Shown piece by piece: positions 24,150-33,336 of a stretch of 45,852 bases of DNA. The notes beneath the pieces were generated by a model. That model ran no database searches. It worked only from the letters and a program-made list of their open reading frames with translations, and had not been told where the DNA came from. This stretch comes from Candidatus Bathyarchaeota archaeon. GTDB lineage: Archaea; Thermoproteota; Bathyarchaeia; Bathyarchaeales; SOJC01. Location of the stretch: contig CP070730.1 of the NCBI GenBank assembly GCA_020351305.1, forward strand, positions 38,929-84,780, in the 5' to 3' direction. How positions within the stretch are numbered: the first letter of the stretch is position 1; every line of letters begins with the position of its first letter. The translations under genes and the position numbers were made by a program.

Positions 24150-25457
24150 CTAGCTGCCTCCTTGTTGGCTGAGATGTAGCATGATGAGTCTTTGCGTAGC
24201 TCTTTCGCCAGCACTTAGAGTGAACTCAGACCTGTATATGTTTGGACGATAATACATGAGAAGCGCAAGAGCCGTGATTCGTATATCAGGTGTTCTTGTT
24301 AATCCAATGGCGGTGAAAGCACCTGTGCCTGTGTGCTTGAAGGTAGCAGCTCCGTACCAGTTGCCCACGGGGTCAAAGACGTTCGAGGTCACAGTTGTAT
24401 GATAGGTGCTTTGAATAGAAGAAGGAAGTGCACGAGTTGAAGTTTGATAGGGCGATGGGTAGATACCATAGTAGTTAGAATAGTAAGATGTGTTTGCTGA
24501 GAAATATACAATGCCTGGGCTTCCAGTAATCCATGAACCATCATAACTGTAAAATGGATAATGTTCCATGTCTAATCCTCTGAGGAAGGAGTTGAGTCCA
24601 GCAGGACCTACCCTTACCGTACCATAAATTCCCCAAGTATTCTGACTGGAAGAGAATTCCCCAGTGTTACTAACGTAGTAAAATGGGTAGCCCACGATGC
24701 TTACCCAAGTCCAGTTATACTGGTTAACTCTTCTGCCAAGTTCATAGCAATATTGAGCATAGGAGTCTTGAGGATATGAATCGGCATATGTTGATGGGAT
24801 TGGAACCGCTTCCCCAAATGTGTTTACTATCACCGCATTTGTAATATTCTCGTAAGGGAGATCTGAAATCTTTGAGCCATCTAGAAGACGCCCAAAATCT
24901 GTAGTGTTTTGTATTATTACAGTAGTGTTAAAATAAGGTGAAAGCAAGGAGAGGAGGTCTGTAGCTAAACTTTGGCCAGTATAGCCCGTTATCCACCATC
25001 CATTTGCGTCACTACAATTAAGAATATAGAGTGTTCCGGAAATTTCTTGGGGCGTGACTGTGAACTTTATATCGGTTGTTGTGACTAGGTATGTAGCTGC
25101 TTCTGAAGTGGTTCCGAGTCCACTTTCAGAATTCACTATCGAATGAAATTTTTTGTAAGTCCACGTGTTACCTATTTCAACCATATCATAGACTGTTAGA
25201 TTGTAAACCATGTTGGGAGGCAGGCAAGCAGAGAGAGCAATCTCCAAGTCTATCCATGCTAGATCTGTTGGGTCCTTGAAAGCAGTTTTACTTAAATCCT
25301 TATTGGTGTCGAGGACTTGAAGAGTTGTGAAAGCTAGTTGTCGGAGGCTTTGAGATGAGATTTGCCTAGGATAAGGTAAAACTGCAAAATATGTGGCTCC
25401 AATAAATGCAGTTGCGAAGATAAGTATGACCAGTGAGACTTCGATGGTTCGCAACAA
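24150..25457 (-). CDS. Membrane-anchored secreted protein of the pilus operon
   Basis: A 435-residue protein with an N-terminal hydrophobic helix (VSLVILIFATAFIGATYFAVL) after only a few residues and no clear KG cleavage site, then a tyrosine, serine and asparagine rich extracellular domain. A TTG start is used; a second TTG codon directly after it is better spaced from ggtaagga and may be the real start. It begins about 6 bases after the preceding gene and its stop overlaps the ribosome site of the next gene, so it is cotranscribed. Function is inferred only from the operon: a structural or minor component of the pilus. Confidence 0.7.
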   Translation of the reverse strand: MLRTIEVSLVILIFATAFIGATYFAVLPYPRQISSQSLRQLAFTTLQVLDTNKDLSKTAFKDPTDLAWIDLEIALSACLPPNMVYNLTVYDMVEIGNTWTYKKFHSIVNSESGLGTTSEAATYLVTTTDIKFTVTPQEISGTLYILNCSDANGWWITGYTGQSLATDLLSLLSPYFNTTVIIQNTTDFGRLLDGSKISDLPYENITNAVIVNTFGEAVPIPSTYADSYPQDSYAQYCYELGRRVNQYNWTWVSIVGYPFYYVSNTGEFSSSQNTWGIYGTVRVGPAGLNSFLRGLDMEHYPFYSYDGSWITGSPGIVYFSANTSYYSNYYGIYPSPYQTSTRALPSSIQSTYHTTVTSNVFDPVGNWYGAATFKHTGTGAFTAIGLTRTPDIRITALALLMYYRPNIYRSEFTLSAGERATQRLIMLHLSQQGGS

Positions 25458-25463
25458 TGCTCC

Positions 25464-26687
25464 TTACCACCCCCTGCTTGGCTCCCAAATTTGGTATCCT
25501 TCTAAACTCCAACAAGTAATCTTTGCGTTGTACGCCATTTGATCCACGGTCACTTGCCGTAGATCAGTAGCTGTCCAAACGCTCCCTGTTGGATTACCAC
25601 CAAACAGCGCAGTGGTGGCTAGCGTGCCAATACCCCAAGGCATAAGGGTCATCCCAAATTCATTACCAGACCTGTAGGTCACAAGCAAGAATCCTGGTTG
25701 ACCTATTGGGAGAGTTGTTATTTCATAATTTCTTGAACCATAGTTTAGATGACCGGTTGAGTTGGCTATTGCCCACTCTTGAAAATCGCGGTCTTCTGTT
25801 AATGTGAAAAATGTAGCATTGAACTTATAATCAGGCACAGGTGTTCCTGAATCATGCACATCCCAGCTGTGTGCAAGATAGATTTTTCCTTTTTCATAAT
25901 CAACAACGAAGGGCATGACACCGGAGCCTTGTGTGAAAGTGCGGTGGGAATAGTGACCCAAACCAAGAATCCCGCTCAGACTTGCATATACAATAATTGT
26001 GTATGTCTCGATATCTCCATCAAGAGTAAAATTCAGGTAGGCCACACCAGAGGAGTCGGCTTTCGCTACCCCGGTAGAGAGCTCAAGGGCACCATATTGA
26101 CTCGTTCCATAAGCGCGGTAAAAGTAATAACGTAAAATAGCTCCACTCAGCGGAAAACCTAGGCCTTTGACCTCAACTTTCAAAGTCAAGGGATTAGATT
26201 GGTGTTCAGAAATGGAAACATCTGCGATTGGTGCAATACTAAGTTGAAATCCATAGGTTCCGTTTATTCCCAGTAGCCTTGAAGCAGTCTCATAGTCTAT
26301 TGTGTCACTTATGGGTATAAACAGGTAACTATCCGGTCCTATACTAACATTATTGTACCATATTCCTGAGTCGCGTGGATATTCCACTGGTTCTCCAGAA
26401 AGGGAAGTTAGTCGCATGAGGGCGAAAGAGCTAAGGGAGTAGCCACTTTCTCCTGGTTTTTGAAGTCCAAAAACAGACAAAGTAGTGTTTGTTACGCCCC
26501 AATTATAAGGATAGCCTGGGTTCAGTAGAATATTATCTAAAAGATCACTAGCTTTGAGTGCAACATGCCTATTTTGTTGATACAGAATCGCAGTTTGCAG
26601 AGTCTGGGTGAAAAGACCCATGAATAACACTATTGCAGCTATGAAAGTCGTAGCTGCAACCAAATGATCGATGGTTACTCCAGTCAT
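25464..26687 (-). CDS. Membrane-anchored secreted protein of the pilus operon
   Basis: A 407-residue protein with an N-terminal transmembrane helix (LVAATTFIAAIVLFMGLFTQTL) and a pilin-like heptad region after it (LQTAILYQQNRHVALKASDLLDNIL). A central part (about residues 165-235) has the alternating strand pattern of an Ig-like or transthyretin-like domain (VEVKGLGFPLSGAILRYYFY, GVAYLNFTLDGDIETYTIIVY). It is glycosylation-sequon-rich. The ATG start follows ggaga. It lies between two other anchored proteins in the operon and is probably a minor pilin or surface subunit. Confidence 0.7.
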   Translation of the reverse strand: MTGVTIDHLVAATTFIAAIVLFMGLFTQTLQTAILYQQNRHVALKASDLLDNILLNPGYPYNWGVTNTTLSVFGLQKPGESGYSLSSFALMRLTSLSGEPVEYPRDSGIWYNNVSIGPDSYLFIPISDTIDYETASRLLGINGTYGFQLSIAPIADVSISEHQSNPLTLKVEVKGLGFPLSGAILRYYFYRAYGTSQYGALELSTGVAKADSSGVAYLNFTLDGDIETYTIIVYASLSGILGLGHYSHRTFTQGSGVMPFVVDYEKGKIYLAHSWDVHDSGTPVPDYKFNATFFTLTEDRDFQEWAIANSTGHLNYGSRNYEITTLPIGQPGFLLVTYRSGNEFGMTLMPWGIGTLATTALFGGNPTGSVWTATDLRQVTVDQMAYNAKITCWSLEGYQIWEPSRGW

Positions 26688-26702
26688 AATCTCTTGTCTC
26701 CA

Positions 26703-27152
26703 CTATCCAAACGAAAAGCTGATGGTTCCGTTAGAGAATCTTTCAGCTTTTATGGAAGCACTTGTAGAATTACTTACAAAGGTTGACTCCTCCCAAATTA
26801 CGTTAGGACCTAACGTGACACGAGTTGTAGTAGTGATGTTTATTCCGGTTAAAGCCAAATATAGATCTATCATCGTACTATTCTCAATCTTCTTTTCAGA
26901 AGCTGTAATAGAGTATGGGATAGATTCAATGAATCGTGGGACATTCGCAGCCTGTGTAACTGTTCCAGGTACCACTCCCTCACGGTTGAGAGAGAAGTAA
27001 AGTTGCTGCATAGTGCTTCCAATATGACTTGCAACATCTTGAAGGGCGGTTTCCCTTCGTCGAATAGTCCAAGTATCCATCATCCAACTGACAGCTGCAG
27101 GGATTAGAATAACCTGCATCAAGAGAATTGGAACCATGATGGTATACTCCAT
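26703..27152 (-). CDS. Small membrane-anchored pilin-like protein
   Basis: A 149-residue protein. It opens directly with a hydrophobic helix (MVPILLMQVILIPAAVSWMMD) without a basic leader, followed by a heptad-like amphipathic region (TALQDVASHIGSTMQQLYFS) and a beta-rich head ending in a glycine/serine/phenylalanine tail. This resembles pseudopilins or minor pilins that lack a classical signal cleavage site. The start is the ATG; the ribosome site is weak and the preceding gene's stop is only 34 bases away. Role in pilus assembly is inferred from the operon. Confidence 0.65.
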   Translation of the reverse strand: MEYTIMVPILLMQVILIPAAVSWMMDTWTIRRRETALQDVASHIGSTMQQLYFSLNREGVVPGTVTQAANVPRFIESIPYSITASEKKIENSTMIDLYLALTGINITTTTRVTLGPNVIWEESTFVSNSTSASIKAERFSNGTISFSFG

Positions 27153-27186
27153 GCTTACATGCGGTATCCAAACACCCTCCTACTCA

Positions 27187-28020
27187 TTATGCGTGTACTC
27201 CAAGCGCTACGTCTACGCCTCCAACATAAAGCTCCACAGTTTTGTTAGCCAGTGTTATTGATTCCACAATCTGAGGAAATCTGAAGAAGGAATTATTGAA
27301 TCCAAGCTCATCCATTGGAAAGCTTACTTCAATCCTAATACCTGTAACACTATCTCCTATCTTAGAAAGAGATTTTCCAGTTAGAGTAACAGACTCATAA
27401 CGTTCAGGAGACTCTCCTTCCAAAAGAATGGGCAGATAGAGCCGAATATAATCCGTGTCACCAATACTTAGATTGAGCATTCTTATCGTTGGCACTATCA
27501 CTACCCTGATAAAGCTACTATTCTTCACAGGGAGCTTTTCCACAACGAAAATCCTCGCTGTAGGTGCTGAAGCTCCGCTTAACAGAAAGCTATTATTAGA
27601 AGAGGGATAAATCAACTTAAAGAAGTTATTTCCAATGGAATAACGTGAAACTGGCATATTATAACAGATGATGCCTGTTGTATTGGTGTATAATACTTGG
27701 TTTACTTGTGTTGTAGTGTTTATGTATATTGTATAGTTCAGTGCATTCTCAAAAGCAATATCCCCATATCTGCTTGAATGACGTGCTGTCTCTGTGCGTC
27801 CAATCACCCATGCTACATCGTCAATCTGAAGCCCTATGGTTTGCATGAACTGCTGGGCAGAGTTAAACTCGCTCTCAGCTATCCTGTATACCAGGAAATT
27901 ACTGGCAAAAGCGAGTGCAACAGCGATTAATGCCATCATGGCACCAGTTATTATTACCGTTGAAATAGCAGGGCTTATTGCCTTGTCTTTTCGGCAGCTT
28001 TGTTTTGCCATCAAAGACAT
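27187..28020 (-). CDS. Pilin-like protein with class III signal peptide
   Basis: A 277-residue protein. The N-terminus RKDKA/ISPAISTVIITG is a prepilin peptidase site, followed by a hydrophobic helix (AMMALIAVALAFASNFLVY). The large extracellular head has many N-x-S/T sequons and is longer than typical pilins, which suggests a minor pilin or adhesin. The ATG start is preceded by taggaggtaag, a strong ribosome site. It follows the TadC/FlaJ-like membrane platform gene after 15 bases. The first of five secreted genes in the operon. Confidence 0.8.
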   Translation of the reverse strand: MSLMAKQSCRKDKAISPAISTVIITGAMMALIAVALAFASNFLVYRIAESEFNSAQQFMQTIGLQIDDVAWVIGRTETARHSSRYGDIAFENALNYTIYINTTTQVNQVLYTNTTGIICYNMPVSRYSIGNNFFKLIYPSSNNSFLLSGASAPTARIFVVEKLPVKNSSFIRVVIVPTIRMLNLSIGDTDYIRLYLPILLEGESPERYESVTLTGKSLSKIGDSVTGIRIEVSFPMDELGFNNSFFRFPQIVESITLANKTVELYVGGVDVALGVHA

Positions 28021-28035
28021 GTTTATTCTTACCTC

Positions 28036-29742
28036 CTAGAAGTTTATTAGTGATGGAGCAACCTTAGCCGCAACGATGGCTATCACTGTTAACAAAGCTG
28101 AATGTTTGAAGCCTGCAGCGACAGATTCTTCGCTTATCTTACCCCCAACAAGCCCGATCAAATAGCTGTGCACAATTACAGAAGTGGAGAAAATGACTAG
28201 CAAAGAGTCTATATCAACAGGTGTTGTTGCAGCACCAGGACCAGCAAGACCAACTGTTTTTGTAGTAAATGTAAGCATCATAACGGTTGTAGCCACCAAC
28301 ATGAGAGCTGCAAAGTAAGGCATCATTATGTATGGTTTGACTGCCATTTTCTTTTCTCTCTCCACTTCTTGCGTTGTTGTACTGAACTTGGCAAGTGATT
28401 CAATCATTGCAATTGTTCCACCGCCAACATCAATTGTCTCCACCAGAAGAAACATAACAATTTGTGTCGCCCAGCTCTTCGTGCGCTTAACAAAATCCAT
28501 GAAAACCTTCCTTAATGGGATACCCCAAGAAAGCTCTGCGGTTATCTTCTTCAAATGCTTGCTAAAACTACCATACTCTCGATCAGATAGAGTTTCAACA
28601 CATTTTTCTGGAGCTAGACCAGTCTTCCTTGTCTCTGTGAGATCTTGAAGAAAGAGTGTAACTCCTTTCTCCGTACTTGCTTTTTCCGCTGCAAGCTTCA
28701 TTTGTATGATAGCTGGCGGACCAGCTGAAATCACCAAGGCTATAGAGACAGCTGTTGGAAGGTCAACAAAACTTGTCAATGCAGTTAGAGATGGAATGGA
28801 CACCATGCCGAAGAAGCTAGTGAGAATTGCAAGAACAACGATAGCCAATATGCAGCAAATCCCAAAAACCTTGTAGGGTCTATAGTCTGTGATTGGGGAC
28901 TTTGGCTGCATTCCGTGTGCAAGGTAGATGAATACAAACGAGAGTAGAGGAGTAAAAACATACGTATATAAAATAATCCCTGAATACATTGACATGCCTG
29001 TGCTGTATATTGACTCCACGCTGAACAGGATGTAGAAACACAACGACATTAGAACCATTATGATGATAAATGATTCTAGAAGCATGCCCAAACGCTCAGC
29101 AGCTGCTCGAACTCTTGCAGCTCGTGTCTTGAAGAGCTCTTCAGACTTTGTCTCGAGGAAGCTGGTTATGTCCCCACCTATGATTACCGTTGAAGCATAT
29201 CCTCCCACAAACTCACGGTAAATATCTAATGGGTTTCCCTTAGCAGACTTTTGCATGGCAGTCAGTGGATCCACGCCAAAAATTTCAACGTCTCTGATTA
29301 GGTTCTTTGCTTCCCGACTCATGCAAGGCATTAACTTCGCTTCCGCAAGCCTTTTGAAGCTTGTATATGGCGGAATTCCACCAGAAGCCATAACAGCCAC
29401 GTAGGTTGCGGCAAAGGGCATTTCCCTTTCTAATCTTTGAGCTCGATCGCTAGCTTTAGACATTGGAGCGAGCAAAAAGATGATCATTATGTAGAAAGGG
29501 GTGGGCACCAAGAAGAGAGCAGGTATAAATGAAAAAAAGTATAGCACCAAAATACCGATTATGCTGACTGGAATGCACAGACAAGCTATGAAAAGCATCA
29601 AAGAAACATATGTTTCTGGGTATATCCTCATATTTGCTCGTTCAAGATGCTTGCTGAATTCGAAAATATTCTTCAAGAACCTTGAGGCAATCTTTCCGAA
29701 AAAACGGAAAGAAAGTCCTTCAAGTGTGTCTAGCAGTGGCAA
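28036..29742 (-). CDS. Pilus membrane platform protein (FlaJ/TadC type)
   Basis: A 568-residue integral membrane protein with two T2SSF repeats. Each repeat has a cytoplasmic helical bundle (for example EREMPFAATYVAVMASGG and DLTETRKTGLAPEKCVETLS) followed by membrane segments; about seven to nine hydrophobic helices in total. The platform anchors the cytoplasmic ATPase and adds pilin subunits to the growing filament. It has a TTG start and overlaps the end of the ATPase gene by 23 bases, which fits translational coupling. Its place after the ATPase gene is the standard archaeal order. Confidence 0.88.
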   Translation of the reverse strand: MPLLDTLEGLSFRFFGKIASRFLKNIFEFSKHLERANMRIYPETYVSLMLFIACLCIPVSIIGILVLYFFSFIPALFLVPTPFYIMIIFLLAPMSKASDRAQRLEREMPFAATYVAVMASGGIPPYTSFKRLAEAKLMPCMSREAKNLIRDVEIFGVDPLTAMQKSAKGNPLDIYREFVGGYASTVIIGGDITSFLETKSEELFKTRAARVRAAAERLGMLLESFIIIMVLMSLCFYILFSVESIYSTGMSMYSGIILYTYVFTPLLSFVFIYLAHGMQPKSPITDYRPYKVFGICCILAIVVLAILTSFFGMVSIPSLTALTSFVDLPTAVSIALVISAGPPAIIQMKLAAEKASTEKGVTLFLQDLTETRKTGLAPEKCVETLSDREYGSFSKHLKKITAELSWGIPLRKVFMDFVKRTKSWATQIVMFLLVETIDVGGGTIAMIESLAKFSTTTQEVEREKKMAVKPYIMMPYFAALMLVATTVMMLTFTTKTVGLAGPGAATTPVDIDSLLVIFSTSVIVHSYLIGLVGGKISEESVAAGFKHSALLTVIAIVAAKVAPSLINF

Positions 29743-31345
29743 GTGTTTCTATTTCTCCTATGGAGGCTTTTTCATAGAATTCTTCAGGTCTTGCGTAATA
29801 TTCCGCAATGATTGCTGCAACACCTTTGTAACTCCTTATGTTCTGTTCTCTCATCCAATGCAACACATTTCTGCGCTGATCAAACTCTTTCTGCAAAGAA
29901 TTTCTGCTGACTCCTGTACGTTCGGATACATAAGGAAACATGACACTATCATTGAATGAAGATTGATAGATGTCCTCGGCAGCTTTCCACTTAAACATCC
30001 TTCGATAATCCTCGTAATTGGCAACCTCGTTGACTTCCATTACGCGCCTAAATGCCTTCGTTTCATCCTCTACTTTCTTGTGGACCCTTTGAACAGACAG
30101 AACAATATTCATCAATGGTATGTACGCAGGTGCGATGTCCATAGGTTTTTGAGTAAGACGTTTGACAGCAGAATCGATGTCTTCAGCGTGCATAGTGCTC
30201 ATGCCACCATGACCAGTAGCCATTGCCTGAAACATGACGTAGGCTTCGTTGCCTCGAATTTCTCCCACCACAAGAACATCCGGTCTGTGTCTCATTGAGG
30301 TCTTGACAAGGTCAAAAAGCGTCACCTCTCCAGTCTGGTTTTCGCCAAGACCATAGCTTCTTCTAGCAATCAGAGAAACCCAGTTCTCATGAGAGAGATT
30401 TAATTCAGCTGTTTCCTCTATCGTGATTATCTTGCTTCCAGGCTTGATTAGGCAAGCAAGAGCATTTAGCGCCGTTGTTTTTCCAGCAGCAGTACCCCCA
30501 AGAATCATGATTGAGGCTCTATTCTCTAAACATATCCAAAAATATGCAGCCATCTCTTCAGAAAATGTTCCAAGGTTTATTAAGTCGATGATGGAATATG
30601 GATCTTCTCTAAATTTCCTGATGGTAAAAGCAGTGCCAAAAGGTGTGATTTCACGTCGATAGCAGACCGCAAGCCTATGTTTTCCAGGAAGTGAAGCGTC
30701 AACAATAGGAAATGCAGAGCTCACATGTTTTCCAGCCATATGAACTAGCTTAACAACCGTATTATCTAATTCAGAGTCTTCATAAAAAACTAGGTTAGTT
30801 TCGATGCTTTCATGCTTTCGATGCCAAATATAAACCGGCTTCTTAATTCCATCACATGATATGTCCTCGATGTTAGGGTCACGCATCAGCGGATCAATTC
30901 GTCCGAACCCAACAAGATCTCGCTCGGCGTGATAGAGGATCTTATACCAGGAAACATCTGGCAACCATCCTAAGCTGATTCGATATTTATCAACGATCTC
31001 TCTTGCCTCTGTGGCAAAAAACTTCCTAGGATCTTCTATCTCTTGTTTTGGAGACTCGATTTCTGACAGCAAAATATCTAGGACACGATTATAAATCCCC
31101 TGTTCTAAAGGGTCCAATTGCAATTCATCAAGCATATACTTATACTCTCCTGTCTTTGGGTTCTGCACTATAGCTACATGTGCAAAAGGCTCGTACAATG
31201 GATATCTTTCAATTACCTTTAGACCTCTGGGGACAGGTTTTGGTGGTGGTGTTGGAACAATCCTTCGTTTAGGTTTCTTGCCAAACTTTGGCAGCTTGAT
31301 CTTTTTCATAAAATTCTTTAGTTTTGAAGATGTTTTCTGTGGCAA
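29720..31345 (-). CDS. Type IV pilus/archaellum-type secretion ATPase (FlaI/TadA type)
   Basis: A hexameric-ATPase family protein of 541 residues. It has Walker A GGTAAGKTT (residues 289-297 counted from the longer frame), Walker B in RPDVLVVGEIRG, and the His box GHGGMSTMHAED. The N-terminal 40 residues are basic and proline-rich (KPKRRIVPTPPPKPVPRG). It powers filament assembly through the adjacent platform. The frame opens at TTG 31363, but TTG 31345 is chosen since taggagag lies 5 bases upstream and a TATA element at 31381-31392 places transcription start near 31361. This is the first gene of the seven-gene minus-strand operon. Confidence 0.9.
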   Translation of the reverse strand: MPQKTSSKLKNFMKKIKLPKFGKKPKRRIVPTPPPKPVPRGLKVIERYPLYEPFAHVAIVQNPKTGEYKYMLDELQLDPLEQGIYNRVLDILLSEIESPKQEIEDPRKFFATEAREIVDKYRISLGWLPDVSWYKILYHAERDLVGFGRIDPLMRDPNIEDISCDGIKKPVYIWHRKHESIETNLVFYEDSELDNTVVKLVHMAGKHVSSAFPIVDASLPGKHRLAVCYRREITPFGTAFTIRKFREDPYSIIDLINLGTFSEEMAAYFWICLENRASIMILGGTAAGKTTALNALACLIKPGSKIITIEETAELNLSHENWVSLIARRSYGLGENQTGEVTLFDLVKTSMRHRPDVLVVGEIRGNEAYVMFQAMATGHGGMSTMHAEDIDSAVKRLTQKPMDIAPAYIPLMNIVLSVQRVHKKVEDETKAFRRVMEVNEVANYEDYRRMFKWKAAEDIYQSSFNDSVMFPYVSERTGVSRNSLQKEFDQRRNVLHWMREQNIRSYKGVAAIIAEYYARPEEFYEKASIGEIETLATARHT

Positions 31346-31380
31346 CGTTGCTCTCCTAAACAATTAATGCACATGACTAT

Positions 31381-31392
31381 GTATTAAATATT
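31381..31392 (-). promoter_or_regulatory. TATA box of the pilus operon
   Basis: On the minus strand the sequence AATATTTAATAC is centred about 26 bases before the predicted transcription start near 31361, leaving a leader of about 15 bases to TTG 31345 with an aggagag ribosome site. Confidence 0.45.
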
Positions 31393-31444
31393 GCGTCTTG
31401 CTAAAGCATAATTGAAATCAAAGTAAGAAATTTGGCTTCTAATG

Positions 31445-31463
31445 TCCCTGTAGGAAACAGGGA
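31445..31463. repeat. 7-bp hairpin between etfA and the pilus operon
   Basis: TCCCTGT (31445-31451) and ACAGGGA (31457-31463) are perfectly complementary around a 5-base loop. It lies about 100 bases beyond the end of the etf-hdrA operon on the minus strand, with no T-run after it, so it may mark or protect the 3' end of that transcript. Confidence 0.35.
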
Positions 31464-31559
31464 AATGCTTCTAATATCATGAGCCAGTACGGTGTGAAAA
31501 TTAAAATGCCTTGTTTATATTTTTCTGAATTCCTAATAGCGATTTTCTGTTTCAAGCCT

Positions 31560-32537
31560 TTACTTTTTCAGTTCCTCAACTTTGCTTTTTAGCGATGGCA
31601 TAATTTTGAAAAGATCTTCTACGACACCGTAGTCTGCTACGCCGAAGATTGGTGCCTTTGGATCCTTGTTAACTGCGATTATTAGGTCCGAGTTTTTCAT
31701 TCCTAGTATGTGTTGGAAAGCGCCACTTATTCCAAGGGCGATGTAAAGTTTTGGTTTAACTGTTTTTCCGGAGCTACCTACCTGTCGATCGTCTGGAAGC
31801 CATCCTTTATCTACGATGGGACGTGAGCATGCCAAGGCTCCTCCGAGGGCTTTCGCTAGTTCCTCTGCTGAGGGAATCTCGCTTTCGTCTTTTATTCCCC
31901 TCCCAATTCCTATGAGTACATCCGTGGCTGTAATATCGACACCTCCTGGGGGTGGTAGGACATATTTGACAAAGCGCTTTTCAGTAATTTCGTCAGAAAG
32001 TGGAGATGTAATCTCAACGATTTCTCCATTTGAAGGAGATTTCTTTCCCGCTGGGAATGTTGCTTGGCGAACAGTTCCAATATAACTTTCTGCCTTTTTA
32101 AGCAGACAATTAACATTCACCTTGCCACCATACATCTGACGAGTTACAGTTAATGCATCATTTCTAAATCCCAAGTCGATACAATCTGTTGCTAAGGGTA
32201 TATTCAGTGAAACGGCTAGGCTTGGAGCTAAATCTAAACCAAAAGAGGTATGCCCCATCAAGGTTAGCAAAGGCTTACGTTCCTTAATTATGCTGGCTAA
32301 CACTCTTTGATAGGTTTCTGAGTTGAAGTTTTCCAATTGGGCGTCTTCTACCACCAAAACTCTTTTTGTATATTCTGAAAGAATCTTTGCATATTCTTTT
32401 ACATTACTTCCAAGGAGCACTGCTGCAAGCTCTGTCTTTGCTGCTTCAGCCAATTCTCGACCTTTAGCCAGCATTTCGAAAGTTATGTCTCTGATTTCAC
32501 CCTGCCTATGCTCAGTTAATACAAAGATTTCCTTCAA
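31560..32537 (-). CDS. etfA: Electron transfer flavoprotein alpha subunit, copy 2 (HdrA-linked)
   Basis: A 325-residue EtfA with an intact FAD motif: DKGWLPDDRQVGSSGKTVKP, LYIALGISGAFQHILGMKNS, AVNKDPKAPIFGVADY and VVEDLFKIMP. It differs from copy 1 in keeping the DRQVG segment. It follows etfB directly (no gap) and lies downstream of hdrA. In anaerobes ETF pairs coded with HdrA are often part of flavin-based electron bifurcation or confurcation complexes; the exact partners here are inferred from the gene cluster. Confidence 0.93.
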   Translation of the reverse strand: MKEIFVLTEHRQGEIRDITFEMLAKGRELAEAAKTELAAVLLGSNVKEYAKILSEYTKRVLVVEDAQLENFNSETYQRVLASIIKERKPLLTLMGHTSFGLDLAPSLAVSLNIPLATDCIDLGFRNDALTVTRQMYGGKVNVNCLLKKAESYIGTVRQATFPAGKKSPSNGEIVEITSPLSDEITEKRFVKYVLPPPGGVDITATDVLIGIGRGIKDESEIPSAEELAKALGGALACSRPIVDKGWLPDDRQVGSSGKTVKPKLYIALGISGAFQHILGMKNSDLIIAVNKDPKAPIFGVADYGVVEDLFKIMPSLKSKVEELKK

Positions 32538-33326
32538 CTAAACCAACCCCCTGGATTTCAGGATATCAGCAATTTTTGCGGCGATTTCTTCTGGGGCTCC
32601 TGCAAGGAACTCAGCTTGCTTTTCAACAGGTGGTACGTACATCTTCTCTGTTTTTATCCATGAACCTGATTCGCCAACCTCATTTTCGCTCAAACCAACT
32701 TCAGCTAAACCAAGGACTTGGGTCTCCTTTTGCATCGCTTTCCTGATTCCCATGATAGAAACATAGCGAGGTTCATTGATTCCAGTTTGAATTGAAAACA
32801 CTGCCGGTAACTTAACATCAATTACTTCCTCTAAGCCCCCTTCCAATTCTCGATTAACTCTGGCGAAGTCTCCGTTAAGCTCGATTTTCTTCACCATTGT
32901 AGCGTGAGGGATCCCTAGTAGTTCTGCAAGAATAGGGCCTGCTGCTGCGAAGCCATCGTCGCTTGCAAGGGCTCCCGTTAATATCACGTTGAAAGGGAGG
33001 TCTTTAATGACGTTGTGAAGGATCTTAGCGGTTGCGAAGCTGTCAGAGCCTTCAAATTTTGGGTCTGTGAGTCTTATAGCTTTGTTGGCTCCTCTTGCTA
33101 AGCATTTTCTTAGAGTGCTGTCAGCTTCTTCAGGACCCACTGTTATAGCTGTCACTGAACCTTCGAATTTCTCTTTTATTTGCACTGCTTCTTCTAAGGC
33201 ATAGTCGTCCCATTCATTGATGTCAAAAACTAATCCACTTTCTTCAATAGCTGTCCCCTTAGGATTGATTTTTAGGTCAGCCTCCGCAGTTTCGGGGACA
33301 TGTTTTACACAGACAATTACATCCAC
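32538..33326 (-). CDS. etfB: Electron transfer flavoprotein beta subunit, copy 2 (HdrA-linked)
   Basis: A 262-residue EtfB, beginning MDVIVCVKHVPETAEADLKI, with WDDYALEEAVQIKE, KCLARGANKAIRL, GALASDDGFAAAGPILAELL and NEPRYVSIMGIRKA. The ATG start is 10 bases after the hdrA stop, and its stop abuts the etfA start. With EtfA it should bind FAD and an AMP or second FAD. The DDGFAAAGP segment is the nucleotide-contacting loop. Whether the second flavin is present, which decides bifurcation, needs an alignment with bifurcating ETFs. Confidence 0.93.
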   Translation of the reverse strand: MDVIVCVKHVPETAEADLKINPKGTAIEESGLVFDINEWDDYALEEAVQIKEKFEGSVTAITVGPEEADSTLRKCLARGANKAIRLTDPKFEGSDSFATAKILHNVIKDLPFNVILTGALASDDGFAAAGPILAELLGIPHATMVKKIELNGDFARVNRELEGGLEEVIDVKLPAVFSIQTGINEPRYVSIMGIRKAMQKETQVLGLAEVGLSENEVGESGSWIKTEKMYVPPVEKQAEFLAGAPEEIAAKIADILKSRGLV

Positions 33327-33336
33327 GGTTTTTCCC

